NCBI RefSeq assembly: GCF_904849725.1
Contig: NC_058521.1
Span: forward strand, 562,546,176-562,610,175
Origin: Hordeum vulgare subsp. vulgare
Taxonomy: Eukaryota; Streptophyta; Magnoliopsida; Poales; Poaceae
Direction of reading: 5' to 3'
Length of the DNA stretch: 64,000 bases
Part shown: positions 11,200 to 23,000 of the stretch, piece after piece
Layout of the letters: each line of letters opens with the position of its first letter
How positions within the stretch are numbered: the stretch's first letter is position 1
Position numbers and translations under genes: made by a program
The notes under the pieces: model-generated
Seen by the model: the letters and a program-made list of their open reading frames with translations, nothing else
Told to the model about the DNA's origin: nothing
Databases searched by the model: none

Positions 11200-11579
11200 C
11201 TCGCCCATTGGAAGATCAAGACATGGTGTTTGAAACATAGTTGGATGACGATAACACCGCGTTGATCGGCCGTGTACTCCAGATCAAGCCCCAAGAACTT
11301 CTCATGATCCACTGCGGCGTCAAGCCATTGTTCCTTCAACTGTCTAAGAAAATGCGGCACCTCCCTGCTCTCGTTCGTGTACACGACATTGAGCTTGGTC
11401 TTGCCATGTGCGAGCACCTCTCCAAAGCGAGTTGGCATGGTGGAAGAAGAGAAGGGAAGAAGAGAGGGGAAGAACAGAGAAGGGAAGAAGCGAGAGAGGA
11501 AGAAGAACAGAGAAAGGGCTGCGCGACAGAGACTCTGCTTCGGTTGTGGTTTTGTGAAGCGGGATGCAAACCGTTTTGG

Positions 11580-11894
11580 CCTTTAGTCCTGGGTTGAGCC
11601 ACCAACCGGGACTAAAGAGGGATACCAACGGTTGCCACCACTACGGCAGGCCACGTGTTAGGCCTTTAGTCCCGGGTTGAGCCACCAACCGGGACTAAAG
11701 AGGGATACCAACGGTTGCCACCACTACGGCAGGCCACGTGTCCCTTTAGTCCCGGTTTGGGACACGAACCGGGACTAAAGGCTCCTTACGGGCCGGGACT
11801 AAAGCCTCGAGGGAGGCATTGAGAATTGGGGCGACGTGGCCGGGCCTTTAGTCCCGGCCCAGAGGCAGGCCGGGACTAAAGGGTCCCGGCCAAA
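11580..11894. repeat. CACTA-1 subterminal repeats
   Basis: Alternating CTTTAGTCCCGG and CCGGGACTAAAG form at least four hairpins. An 83-bp segment starting at 11580 is duplicated at 11663. In CACTA elements such subterminal motifs are the usual transposase (TNPA-type) binding region. Confidence 0.9.
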
Positions 11895-11913
11895 GGCCCG
11901 TTTTCCACTAGTG

Positions 11914-12366
11914 GAACGACATCGCCGGGGCATCTATTTCCGGTATGGAGTGAGAGGATGAAGGAGGCGGCTTGTTTGTATCCGGAATCCTCTTCCTCTT
12001 GACGCCCGCGACCTTGGTGATCCTCTCTGCCGTCGAACGAGGTCGCGCAACAGCGTTGGCGCCCGAAGCGTGAGCCTTCACGGCGGGGGCTGTCGGATTT
12101 CCGCCCTGCACGACCACGTTGCTCTGCCGCTTGCGGGAAGAAGCGGCGCTAGCTAGAGCCACGGCGGGGCCAACATGGCCGGTGACGAGATCCGCCCGAG
12201 GGGAAGGAGTGTGGACGACCTCGACGGCGATGGGGGGCAGCAAGGAGGCATCCATGGCGGCGAGGGACGGCCGCGGAGGATGCACCGGAGCGTGCGGTGG
12301 CGAGGCAATGGTGGCGGCGGGTGGGGCGAGTGGGGAAAGGCCGCACGGAAATGTCGCTCCCGCCAA
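11914..12366 (-). pseudogene. Harbinger ORF1-like coding piece, truncated by CACTA-1
   Basis: The frame starts at 12366 (MAGATFPCGL; an internal Met precedes DASLLPPIAVEVV). It reads through an Ala/Pro-rich region and a basic stretch (STAERITKVAGVKRKRI) to APAMSF, where it hits the CACTA end at 11913. I recall this type of sequence from the Myb/NAM-associated ORF1 of grass PIF/Harbinger elements. The TIR at its 5' side agrees. The rest of the gene should lie left of CACTA-1, outside the window. Confidence 0.55.
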
Positions 12367-12574
12367 ATCTCGCTGCGGATAGGGGCTGAGCTCGTTTCAA
12401 TCTCCCAGTCCGTGAAACTAGAGGTTGGGGGAGAAGTTTTGCCACGCCCCGCAAAAAAAATTGCGGGCCGGGGCGATATGTGGGGTCTGATCGGGTAGTT
12501 TTTTCCGCCTCGACCTGCATTTTAACGGTTATTTTGCTGGCCGGGGCGGGATGCGGGGTCTGCTAGAGTTGCTC
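11914..12574 (-). mobile_element. PIF/Harbinger-like element, terminal fragment
   Basis: Its outer end reads GAGCAACTCTAGCAGACCCC on the minus strand, ending at 12574, followed by GC-rich subterminal sequence. This is the common terminal motif of Triticeae Harbinger elements. The three bases after it, TGA, could be the target duplication, but the other end is not visible. Confidence 0.65.
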
Positions 12575-13203
12575 TGAGTGTGTCAAGGTCATGTTTTTTT
12601 ACCTGCCAAGCTCTATTTTCCATTTTGTGGGAAGCTCTCTCTTCTTTCTAAACCATCGCTTGACTAAATTTTATTTTTAAACTGCTTCTGAATGTACAAC
12701 TACAATACCAAAAAAAAGAGGGGGAAATGAAGATGTTTTTTTTATAAACTATTAAACTTGATCAAATTTACAAATATTGACTTATGGAAAGAAAACCTAT
12801 ATGCACTATGTTATTGAATGAAAGGGGCAGTATGCTAGCAGCGTGGCAAATCATGTTACATGTCGGGTGCTTAAACTTTATTGTAGGCCTGGTGACGCCA
12901 ACGATAAAGAGATTATCACTCCTTCAGACGCACCGGGATGAAAAGTTGACTATGTTTGAACAGTGCAATATGAAAGAAAGAGTTACATACACCACGAGTA
13001 TATTATCTTATATTACGTGGTCTGCTTGCTACTTAAACTTGCAAAATACACAAAAGTGATATTGTAACTTGTCCAAAAATACTAGTATGGTGCCTCCGTC
13101 TATATGCGCCTGTATGGGCTGTCTGCGTGGCAGGCCAGCTGGCGGCTGACCTGCATGTTAGTGCGGCCTTGCTAGGTGAGATGCGCGCAAGGGTTATTTT
13201 ATA
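12575..13203. other. Unassigned AT-rich spacer
   Basis: I see no gene, repeat array or element end here. A 91-codon frame at 12784-13059 has no recognisable features. Confidence 0.4.
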
Positions 13204-13315
13204 CTCTCTTCGTTCAGAAATACTTATCGGAGGAATGATGTATTTAGATGTATTTTAGTTTTACATACATCTATTTTTATTCATTTCTTCGATAAGTATT
13301 TTTGAACGGAGGGAG
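13204..13315. mobile_element. Stowaway-type MITE (Tc1/Mariner)
   Basis: A 112-bp sequence with terminal inverted repeats (CTCTCTTCGTTCAGAAATAC at one end, TTGAACGGAGGGAG at the other) is flanked by TA at 13202-13203 and 13316-13317. Confidence 0.88.
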
Positions 13316-13775
13316 TAAAAGCCTTCTTGGGTTTAATTAAATGATAGAAAAAAAAACCTCACCATGTGTGCTAATAAGATAAAAAAGATACTACATCAGA
13401 TGGGTTTCCAACATTATATTTTTTTTGAAACGCGGTCCTTTAGGGCCCAATTCACTAAAATGGTAGAAGAGAGTAGTCCAGTTAATTAACGGAAAACCGA
13501 ACGAAACCGTTACAGCACACCCCCAACAAGGCACCATCAATACACACCGACTCCAAGGCCATGCACGATGCGAGCCGCGAGCTCCGTCACCCGAGCAATC
13601 CAAAGTCGACACCCTACAACTAAAATCGAAGTCACTGCTTCGGCATCCACGCTCACCCCGAGGCCACACACCAGACGAGCCGCATGCTCTACCGACCGAG
13701 CAACCGTAGCTGACACCCAACAAGCCGCCGCTCCAACATACATACGGAAACCCCACACGCCGATCCTGAGGCCGC
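13316..13775. other. Unassigned moderately GC-rich segment
   Basis: From about 13430 it has repeated wording such as GACCGAGCAACC / CACCCGAGCAATCC and open frames on both strands. I do not recognise it. It is bounded on the right by the LTR that starts at 13776. Confidence 0.3.
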
Positions 13776-14333
13776 TGAAAGGATCGATATGGTTGACTAG
13801 AGGGGGGTGAATAGGCAACTACCAATTTTAGCCTTTCTAAAAAATTAGGTTTAGCAACAAATAAGTTGTCTAGATATGCAACTAGGTGTGCAACCTATAT
13901 GATGCTAACAACAACAACAACAATACAAGCAAGCAAGGATACAAGACAAATATAGCTTGCACAAAGTAAAGGTAAGAAATGACCACAAGTGGAGCCCGTG
14001 GAGACGAGGATGTATTACCGACGTTCCTTCCTTTTGAGGGGAAATATGTCCCCGTTAGAGCGGTGTGGAGGCACGATGCTCCCCAAGTAGCCACTAGGGC
14101 CACTGTATTCTCCTCATGCCCTCACACAATGCGAGATGTCGTGATTCCACTAGTGGTGCCCTTGAAGGCTGCAACCGAACCTTTACAAACAAGGTTGGGG
14201 CAATCTCCACAACTTAATTCAATGTCAAGGAAACGATCCTGACAATAATACTAGCGGTAAGAATGAGGGTAGAGCCTAGCTACGGTGCAGGTGTCTCACT
14301 CGGATTTAGCGAGTTCGGATCCCTCTTGGAGAG
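13776..14333 (-). mobile_element. LTR fragment, minus orientation, oldest layer of block B
   Basis: It begins TGAAAGGATCGATATGGTTG and carries CTAGAGGGGGGTGAATAGGC, the same terminal motif found at 43566 and 51541. Further in, CCGTTAGAGCGGTGTGGAGG resembles CCGTTAGAGAGGTGGATG at 44075. It appears to continue after two insertions: 15705-15751, then 40635 onward with a minus-strand TATA (CTATATAAGCC) near 40690. Confidence 0.6.
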
Positions 14334-15699
14334 TGATAACCCACAAGTATAGGGGATCGCAACAGTTTTCGAGGGTAGAGTATTCAACCCAAATTTATTG
14401 ATTCGACACAAGGGGAAGCCAAAGAATATTCTCAAGTATTAGCAGTTGAGTTGTCAATTCAACCACACCTGAAAGATTTAGTATCTGCAGCAAAGTATCA
14501 GTAGCAGAGTAGTGTGATAGCAACAGTAGCAACAGTAACATTAGTAGCAGCAAAGTAACGTAGCAAGGATCAGTAGTAAAAGACTCGTAGGCATTGGATC
14601 GGTGATGGATGATTATGCCGGATGTTATTCATCATGCAACAGTTATAACACGGAGAGATATGTAACTAGATCCAGTTCTTCAATGTAATGTAGGCATGTA
14701 TTCCGTATGTAGTCATACGTGCTTAGGGAGAAGAACTTGCATGACATCTATTGTCCATCCCTCCCGTGGTAGCGGGGTCCTAATGGAAACTATGGGATAT
14801 TAAGGTTGACCTTTTAATAAAGAACCGGACCAACGCATTAACACCTGGTGAATACATGAACTCCTCATACTATGGTCATCTCCGGGAGTGGTTCCGGCTA
14901 TTGTCACTCCGGGGTTGCCGGGTCATAACACATAGTAGGTGACTACAACTTGCAAGATAGGATCAAGAACACACATATATTGGCGACAACATAATAGGTT
15001 CAGATCTGAAATCATGGGACTCGGGCCCTAGTGACAAGCATTAAGCATGGCAAAGTAGTAGCAACATCAATCTCAGAACATAGTGGATACTAGGGATCAA
15101 TCCCCGTCAAAACTAACTCGATTACATGATAGATCTCATCCAACCCATCACCGTCCAGCAAGCCTACGATGAGATTACTCATGAACGGTGAAGAGCATCA
15201 TGGAATTGGCGATGAAGGAAGGTTGGTGATGACGATGGCGACGATCTCCCCTCTCCGGAGCCCAGAACGGACTCCAGATATGCCCTCCAGAGGAAGAACA
15301 GGAGGTGGTGGCGCCTCCGTATCATAAAACGCGATGAACTCTTCTCCTTGATTTTTTCCGGACGAAAGGGACTAAATAGAGCTGAGATTGGAGGTGGTGG
15401 AGCTTCGTGGGCCCCACAAGCATGCCAGGCGCGGCCAGGGGGCACGCCTGGTGGCCTTGTGGGCTCTCAGCTCCACCCCTCGAGTTGATTCTTGCGCCAG
15501 TATTTTTTATATATTCCACAAAAAATGCCCGTAAATTTCTAGGTCATTCCAAGATTTTTTATTTCTGCGCAAAAACAACACCATAGCAATTCTGCTAAAA
15601 AAGCGTTAGTCCGAGTTAGTTCCATTCAAATCATACAAATTAGAGTCCAAACCAAGGGCAAAAGAGTTTGGAAAAGTAGATACGATGGAGACGTATCAG
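14334..15699 (-). mobile_element. Solo LTR of a Gypsy element
   Basis: It is 1366 bp and runs from TGATAACCCACAAGTATAGG to GATGGAGACGTATCA, so it starts TGATACGTCTCC in its own orientation, as several abundant Triticeae Gypsy families do. GAGAG is duplicated at 14329-14333 and 15700-15704. I am not certain of the family name. Confidence 0.92.
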
Positions 15700-16882
15700 A
15701 GAGGTAAAGACATTATGTCTCATGCGTGGAGGCTTTGTGTTTTCTCTGGGGCACTAGTATCATTACGTGTTATACAAACGGTTTTTACCCCCTTTCTATG
15801 ACGAAGTTTTAAACCATCGCCTAGTGAGTGTGGGGGATAGGAGGGTCCTTCCCACTCGACCCATAAACTGTCGGGGATAGACGAGCGGGTACTGACGATT
15901 GCCATAAAATAAATGTATGAGAAGTTGCGCCTATCCCACACGTTACGTCTCGACGTTACATTTCTCGCCCGAGAGACATCCGAACCGATTATGCCGCTAT
16001 AGTCATCTGGAAAAGGTGGATATCACAAACATTGAATCTACCGATGTGTTTGCAATATGTACGTTATCGCACACAATTCAAAAATGTAAAATGTGTGCGG
16101 TGCCTCTACTATCGATAACGTATCCATTTTCATAAATGTGTGTGATAGGTATTCCTATCACACACGGGCTCCATATATGCGTCGTCTTCTTTTAGTCCAG
16201 TATTACACGCGAATACAGGTTGAAACGTTTGTCGTATTACCATGAATCGCACATGCATATGAGAAGAAATTGCGTGTGTATCTGTCGGACATCGCAAGCG
16301 TTTCACGTCAAAGAATCATATTGTGGCAGCCCGATGCCGGCATTCCAGAAGATTCCCTTTCCTTTCCGTTTTCGTCGTGTGTCTGTTTTATTTTGTCGCA
16401 TCATCATCGCATCATGCGCATCATCAGCATTGCATCGGCATCTCCGTTGCCGCCAGTTTTCAAAACTTGCATCCGTTGTTAGTTGCCGGTTCTCATCCTT
16501 GTCCGTTCTGAGCCTGACTGCACTCGCACGCGCCCGCGGCACCGTCAAAACCCTGTTTTTAAAGTGTGCGTAAAACTTTCTCCGATTGAGCTGGAATTTG
16601 TCGTGCGGTATTATTTATATATAGCTAGGCCTCCTGTCAAATTTCGTCGCGATCGGAGTCCGTCTGGTACCCGAACGGTCGACCATAGCGGCACCGTAAT
16701 CGGTCTACCGTCGGACGTTTGTCGGTGTTTTAAAATTCGTTGTCGCGCCGCCCGTTCTCCCTCTCGTCTCCGGTAAACCACCCTACACGGCCACGTACCC
16801 ATTCCCGCGTTCGGAATTATCCGATTCCGACTGCGCGGTTGGATCCGGATCGAAATTCCGGCTAATCTAGCCCCCCTTTTCT

Positions 16883-16892
16883 CTATATATAG
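16883..16892 (+). promoter_or_regulatory. TATA box in the 5' LTR
   Basis: CTATATATAG is followed at about 30 bp by a C/T-rich start-like region (CCTCTCTCTCTCC), then a GC-rich leader to about 17500 ending in the donor-like CCAGGGTGAGCA. The same arrangement occurs in the 3' LTR at 27543-27552. Confidence 0.6.
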
Positions 16893-19645
16893 ACCCCCCC
16901 TCCTAAAATTTAGGTAGCCCCCTCTCTCTCTCCTCGAAAGCCGTGCCCCTAACCCTAGCGCAGCCAACCCCCTCCTCAGCCTCCAGCCGCCAGGGCCCGC
17001 CGAGCCCAGATCGGGCCCGGCCGAGCCCATCCGCCGCCGCCGCCTGGCCCGAGGCCTCCCCTTGCGCGCTCCCCGCCGGCCGCCCCGCAGGAGCCGCCCC
17101 GTCCTCAGCTCCTCGCCGGAGGGCACATTTGCTGCCCGGGAGTAGCTCCGTCGCCGCCCGTTCGGCTTCCCCGCCGGCCGCCTCCGTGCAAGTCGCGCGC
17201 CGGTCGCCTCCGTGCAAGTCGCGCGCCGCCCGCGCCAGGAGCTTGCCAAGGCTTCGCCGCCGTCGTGCCTCGCGCCGGAGCGCCGCCTGCCTCCGTCCCC
17301 AGCCGCCTGCAGAACCGCTGCCGTCGCCGCCTTCGGTTCCCGCTCGGGAGGAGCCCGACGGGAACCACATCGCCTCCTCGCTGCGCCAGTTGGGCCACAA
17401 CCCAACGCCTCCAACCGCCGGCCTTGCTCCGCAGGCCCACCGAACCAGCCGTTCGGCGTCCTCGAGCTCCCCACCGATTCGGCCCAAGTGGCCAGGGTGA
17501 GCACCCCCTGCGCCTATGCATATTTTTTTATTATGTTGTTGTGTTAGTTGTGTCAGGCCTAGTAGTAGATCCGGCCCATTTAGATAATAGGTTGTTCTCG
17601 GAATTTTCTAAATTCCAGAAATAGACGATATTAATACGCGCGTATCTTTTATTCCGTAAATCAGATCGCGACATGTAGCATATGTTTTTCATGCAGTTTT
17701 GCGCGTAGAATCCGTTTATAAAACTTGCATAATTGGTTGACGTTGTTTGACGTGTCGAATGCATAGGTTAGAGTGCTATCCCATTAGAATATTGCCCGTG
17801 TTTAATTTTCGTGCGTGCCTGATTTGCTCGTATGCCGTATTATAAATTCCTATGTTTTAGGAACTATTTTTCCGTGTATTTTAGAGCGGTCACTCGTATT
17901 TTTGCGTGTAGGGATTGCCGGTAGTTTATTTTCCCGTGTATAGGTTTTTTTCCCGCATTTTCGTGTGGCATTATATTGTTGTGCAACCCCACATATTTTA
18001 TATGTTTCTGGGGTAGGAAAATCTATTGGATTTTTCTGTGCAATTAGTTTTAGTTTTTGAGGAAGTTAGTTCGCGAGATATTTTGCTATGTTCCCCTTTT
18101 GTTTAATTCGTAGGATTTATTCCGTGCGTCGTTTGACGGAGTTGTCAACTAGAGAGTTCATCTTGGATGTTTTGTTTAGCCCCTGGTATTTTTGGTTGCA
18201 ATAGAAATGCCTGTTTAGGTGTTGTTTGCTTGCTCTCAAGTTGCTAGAAATAGTGTTGATTTGGAGGAGCTGAAATATTTCTAAGTCTGGAATCTGTTAT
18301 ATTTTGCTGTTGTCTTGTCTTGCTTGCATCTTGTGATCTATAGCTCTTTTGAGGTTGGTCCAATGGAGTTAGTTGGACCCATTGTGTTTCTCTAGCATGC
18401 TGTAAATTTTCATGCCATTTGGAGTCCTGTAGCTATAGGTTTTCCTGCTCTCAATATGCCTTCAGACCGAAAACTGCACCTTCATGAGGTGTAACTTTCA
18501 CTAAGTCTGAAATAGTGTGTGAGATGCCATTTTTGTCTTCTTTTCCTAGTTGTTAGAGCATATATCTCCATATGTGGTTTTGGTAATTGATGACAATTCC
18601 TATGGACTAATGGTTGCCTTAAGTTATATTTATATGATTTGTCCATAGGCACTTCTTGAAGTTCATCTGTTGGGTTCAAGGAGTTTATATGATGACCAAG
18701 GTAGTATTCAAGGTATTATCCAAAGAATGGTCATAGAGACACAAGGTTGATCAAGATCTCAGACAAAGAGTAAATCAAGATGATCAACACACAAAGCGTA
18801 CAAGATGTACCGAGAGGGATCAAGTGATCCCATGGTATGGTAAGCATTGTCCATTATGTGTTTGTGTACTAACCCATGGTCTTCGTGAGAGTTCTATGTG
18901 GGGGTTAGGTGTGTTTCCATGGGCTTGCATCAAAGAGAAGATCTCATACAACCCATGAAGTATGACGTCAAGTTGTGATCGTCATCAAGATTGTGATGTG
19001 CAAGTTCAAGTGGATCAACATGAAGATATCATGCTTGAAGCTTGCCGTCCATTGTGGTGGCAATGGGCTTGTGAAGATATGTTGAAGATTGGCTCACCCA
19101 TAGTGAGTATGGGGGAGAAATCAACGAGTCTTCATCAAGCCAACGCAATCAAGAAAGGTGGTCCATCTTGAGGAAGCCAAGATCATCATCTTCTAGCTCA
19201 AGAGGACGAGGTGCAAGGTATAGGTTTGCCCTTGATAGGTTTTCTGTTTAGGATAGATTGTTGTACTATCAAGGGGGGCTCTCAAGTGAGTAGCTTGATC
19301 GTATCGTTCGTTGAGAGCTCAAACCATTTGCATCCTTGCATCATACTTCTTGGTTCTTGTTTGGTGTTTCTCTTTGTGAGTTTTAGAGCTTATGGTCATC
19401 TTCGTGACAAGCTCGAGTTCATCGAAAACGGAGTCCATATGCATCTACTATGATGTTTTCGATGTTGGTGTTTTTGCTGGTTCTTCATTCATAGAGGACT
19501 CACATCTCTATATCATTGGCATTTTCATATCTGCATGGTCTTAAGATTTCCAACAAACTTGGGTTTGCTCTTGTCGTCCTGAATCCAACAAGCTTGGGTT
19601 TGCTCGATTTGGAGCTCGTATGCGAAAGTTATGGCTGTTTCAGTG

Positions 19646-20015
19646 GCGCGCGGTAGTACCGCTGGACCTAGCGGTAGTACCGCTAGAGTTGGTGGTAGTA
19701 CCGCTGGCCCTAGCGGTAGTACCGCTGGCTGGCGGTAGTACCGCTGGCTGGCGGTAGTACCGCCCCTGGTCAGCGGTAGTACCGCTCCAGGAGCTTAGTA
19801 CCGCCTGCCTAGCGGTAGTTCGTGGACGGACCTTTTTGCAAAGACTTTGTTGGCGGTGGTAGTGCCTTTGCACTACCAGGGGCCCAGCGGTAGTATCGCT
19901 GGGACGAGCAGTAGTACCGCTGGAGTGCCAGCGGTAGTACCGCTGCAGCCAGCGGTAGTACCACCCCTGGTCAGCGGTAGTACCGCTGCAGCCAGCGGTA
20001 GTACCACTGGGCTCG
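19646..20015 (+). repeat. GCGGTAGTACCGC minisatellite within the solo LTR
   Basis: GCGGTAGTACCGC and variants recur more than a dozen times with short variable spacers such as TGGCC, TGGCTG and CCTGGTCA. The core is an inverted repeat, GCGGTA and TACCGC around one G. The array ends about 40 bp before the TATA box at 20055. Confidence 0.92.
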
Positions 20016-20054
20016 GGCTGTAAGTGGGGGTAACGGTCTGATTCCTTCCCCCAC

Positions 20055-20062
20055 TATATAAA
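20055..20062 (+). promoter_or_regulatory. TATA box of the solo LTR
   Basis: TATATAAA sits between CCCCCAC and GTGGG, so the box lies in the loop of a short hairpin. Confidence 0.6.
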
Positions 20063-23000
20063 GTGGGTCTTCTTCCCCCTTGGCCTAATCCATCCGTTGA
20101 GCTCTTGTTCTACCTCCATTGGTGACATTCTTAGAGCTTGCTTACTCTCAATCCCTCCAATGATTCTTGCTTGTTCTTGAGGGAAAACACAGAGGAGATC
20201 TAGATCCACATCTCCACCAATCACTTTCTCCTCTATGCGAGGGGAACCCCTTGGATCTTGATCTTGGAGTTCTTTGTGAGCTCCTTGTTCTTCCTCTCAT
20301 ATTTCTCCATAGCTTTCGTTGTTGTGGAGGGATTCGAGTGTGAGGGACTTGACCACTTCGTGTGTTCTTGCCATTGAATTAGTTGCATCGGTTTGAGTTC
20401 TCCACGGTGATACGTGGAAGTGAAGTTTGAGAAGCTTATTACCTTTGGTACTTAGTACCCTAGATATTGTTCTTCGCGGATGCTTTGGCGTCCTAGAAGC
20501 TTGGTGGTGTCTCGGAGCTCAATCATTGTGGTGTGAAGCTCCGGGCAAGCGTTGGGGTCTCCAATTAGGTTGTGGAGATTGCCTCGAGCAATTTGTACGG
20601 GTACCGGTAACCGCCCCCAAGGGTTGCCACGTGTATGGGTTCGGTGACCGCCCCCAAGGTTTGCCATTTGTACGGGTTCGGTGACCGCCCTCAAGGGTCC
20701 CTTAGTGGAATCATGGCATCTTGCATTCTGCGAGGGCGTGAGGAGATTACGGTGGCCTTAGTGGCATCTTGGGGAGCATTGTGCCTCCACACCGCTTTAA
20801 CGGAGATTAGCATCCGCAAGGGTGTGAACTTCGGGATACATCATCGTCTCCCCGTGCCTCGGTTATCTCTTACCCGAACCCTTTACTTATGCACTTTACT
20901 TTGTGATAGACATATTGTTTATTCTAATATATCTTGCTATCACTTAGTTGTTTATCTTGCTTAGCGTAAGTTGTTGGTGCACATAGGTGAGCCTAGTTAT
21001 TTGTAGGTTTTGTGCTTGACATATTAAACGTTAGTTTTATTCCGCATTTGTTCAAGCCTAAACCTTAATTATTTTGAAAGCGCCTATTCACCCCCCCCCC
21101 CTCTAGGCGACATCCACGTCCTTTCACTAGTGCTCCTTGCTGCCATGCTAGTTGTTGTTACTTGTTTGTAGTAGTACGTATTGCCCTCTTTCGTGCCATG
21201 CCTTGCTTGAGTTTATCGGAGTTGTGTAGCTCGTAGTTGTGGGGCGTAGAAAATGCTATGTGGCTGATTTTGGCAGATTGTAGTGTTTTCTTATTTTGCT
21301 TGTAGTTGTTGAACCGTAGCTCCGATTTGATCGTGTCCTACATGAAACTTGCTTAGAATCTCATGTAGTTTCATTTTCTCTTGCTGTTTGTATGTTTTGA
21401 AGTGCTCGTGACCGTCGTTGCACACATATTGCATTCATGCCATCATATCTTGCGGTGCTTGTATCTTTTGAACCGTAGCTCCGTTGGAGATGATTTCTAT
21501 GTGTAAATTGCTTGTCTCGACGCGTAGAATCACATGAACCTATATATTTTGCTGTTTAACAACTAATTAGATGCATTAGTTCAGATCTGGAAAGAATTAT
21601 AAATTAACATGTGAGGTCGCCTCGAAGGTGTTATATGTCATTTCCGACCTCATTTAAAATGCCTACATAAGTTGTTTAATTACGCTTCACCTCTTGCCAT
21701 GTTTAATCACATTTAATTTTGCCGTGTAACTAATCGGGATAGAACTAAATAATTAACGTGGAGTTTCTTCAATATGCAACTCGTTGCATATTGAACTTCA
21801 CTTAATGTGTAGTGTATGATTGTGTGGTTTGTCATGCCGTAACTTGCATGTATTCAGCTGCTCATGCATCATTTGTGTTGTGCATCGTGTGGTGAATTCC
21901 GTGTGTTGATTTGTGTTGCCGGTTTGCTTCGTCTCGATAGAGTTCCGCCGCGTGTCGGATTGTGAGGACCCGTTCGACTACGTCGGTTCGTCTGCTTCAC
22001 GGAGGCATTCTTCTTCCAAACGGGATCTCAGGCAAGATGACCATTTCCCCACATACAATTACTATCATTGCCATGCTAGTTTTACCGTTGCTGTCGTTTA
22101 TGTCTCGTTGCCTACCACATGTTAAATATCAGCCTTCTCAACAATGCCATGCAAACCTTCAACCTGTTCAACCTAGCAAACCACTGATTGGCTATGTTAC
22201 TGCTTGCTTAACCCTGTTGATAGCGTTGCTAGTTGCAGGTGCAGTTGCTTCCATGTGAAACATGGGTTCCTTGTTATATCACCATATTAAATGCTATTTA
22301 ATTTAATGCACCTATATACTTGGTAAAAGGTGGAAGGCTCGGCCTTTCTAGCCTGGTGTTTTGTTCCACCTTTGCCCCCTAAGTTTCCGACTACCGTTGT
22401 ATGTTCCATAAATGAGCGCTCCTAACACGATCGGGGTTGTTATGGGGACCCCCTTGATAATTCGTTTTAGATTAAGGCTGGTCTGGCAAGGCCCAACTTT
22501 GGTACTACATTTGCCTAATAACCTAATAATAATGCATAGGGACCCGCCGGCACCCGCGGACTATTTTAATCAACCCCCGGGCCAGTGCTCCTCATGAGTG
22601 TTGGTCCCACCTGAGCGATGTATGGCGCCCCTCTGGTCACCCGGAGGTTTAGCGATCCCGACGTCTAGCTCATCCGTCGTGTCCTCAGAACGAGGTACGT
22701 GACTCCTATCGGGGTCGTCGACATGTCGGGCGCCCTTGCTAGATTAGTTTTACCTTTGACGAGATATCTTGTGAATCGGGATTCCGGTGATGCTTTGGGT
22801 AATCTCACAGTTGAGGTTTTCCACTAGGGAATCCGACGAGATCGCGAGCTTCGTGATTGAGGATTTCTATGCAGCTTGTGGTAATTTGTGATAGACTAGT
22901 TGGAGCACCCCTGCAGGGTTAAATCTTTTTGGAAAGCCGTGCCCGCGGTTATGTGGCAACGTGGAAGCTTTGTTTAACACTGGTTCTAGATAACTTGAAG

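Larger units (their letters stand above)
8248..11438 (-). pseudogene. WRN-like DEDDy 3'-5' exonuclease gene carried by CACTA-1, split by a solo LTR
   Basis: Exon 1 is 11438-11200, from ATG to a GTAAGT donor. Exon 2 begins at 10440 after TTGCAG and joins in phase. It runs to 10314, is broken by a 1.8-kb solo LTR, and resumes at 8496 to the stop at 8248. The DEDDy exonuclease signature is visible. Motif I is FLGLDLEYTAD (Asp and Glu). Motif II lies around VDITNDK. Motif III is YATKDAYVSYELY (Tyr-x3-Asp). Family members trim 3' ends of DNA or RNA; a role in transposition is speculation. No stop codons or frameshifts are apparent outside the insertion, so the reading frame was apparently open until the LTR arrived. 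The gene lies on the same strand as the protease gene of the element. Splice sites are inferred. Confidence 0.8.
1..11913 (-). mobile_element. CACTA (En/Spm) DNA transposon, right part (CACTA-1)
   Basis: The right terminus is the inverted end GGCCCGTTTTCCACTAGTG at 11895-11913, which reads CACTAGTGG on the minus strand. Inside it lies a dense subterminal set of CTTTAGTCCCGG / CCGGGACTAAAG hairpins. The element contains the ULP1-like gene, a short broken ORF, three tandem arrays and the exonuclease gene. Its left end, and any TNPD-type transposase ORF, lie outside the window. The flanking sequence at 11914 is Harbinger ORF1-like, so this element inserted into a Harbinger element. The 3-bp target duplication cannot be checked without the left end. 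Confidence 0.85.
18551..21126 (+). mobile_element. Solo LTR (TGTTAGAGC family) inside the LARD 5' LTR
   Basis: It is 2576 bp, from TGTTAGAGCATATATCTCC to ATCCACGTCCTTTCA. CTAGT is duplicated at 18546-18550 and 21127-21131. The uninterrupted site survives in the 3' LTR near 29142 (TTTTCCTAGTGCTCCTTGC). Its first 400 bp closely match the LTRs of the Copia-type element at 43566-54034. Confidence 0.95.

Noticed and set aside
12784..13059. A 91-codon plus frame in spacer DNA
   Set aside because: No homology recalled, no promoter or splice context, and within the length expected by chance.
16611..17521. Several long frames on both strands in the GC-rich LTR segment (up to 297 codons), repeated at 27563-28218
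   Set aside because: The simultaneous openness of many frames reflects high GC and few stop codons. The two LTR copies differ by frame-changing indels here.
19646..20015. GCGGTAGTACCGC array as a CRISPR-like or telomere-like array
   Set aside because: Spacers are short and variable, and the array lies inside an LTR that occurs as a dispersed element.
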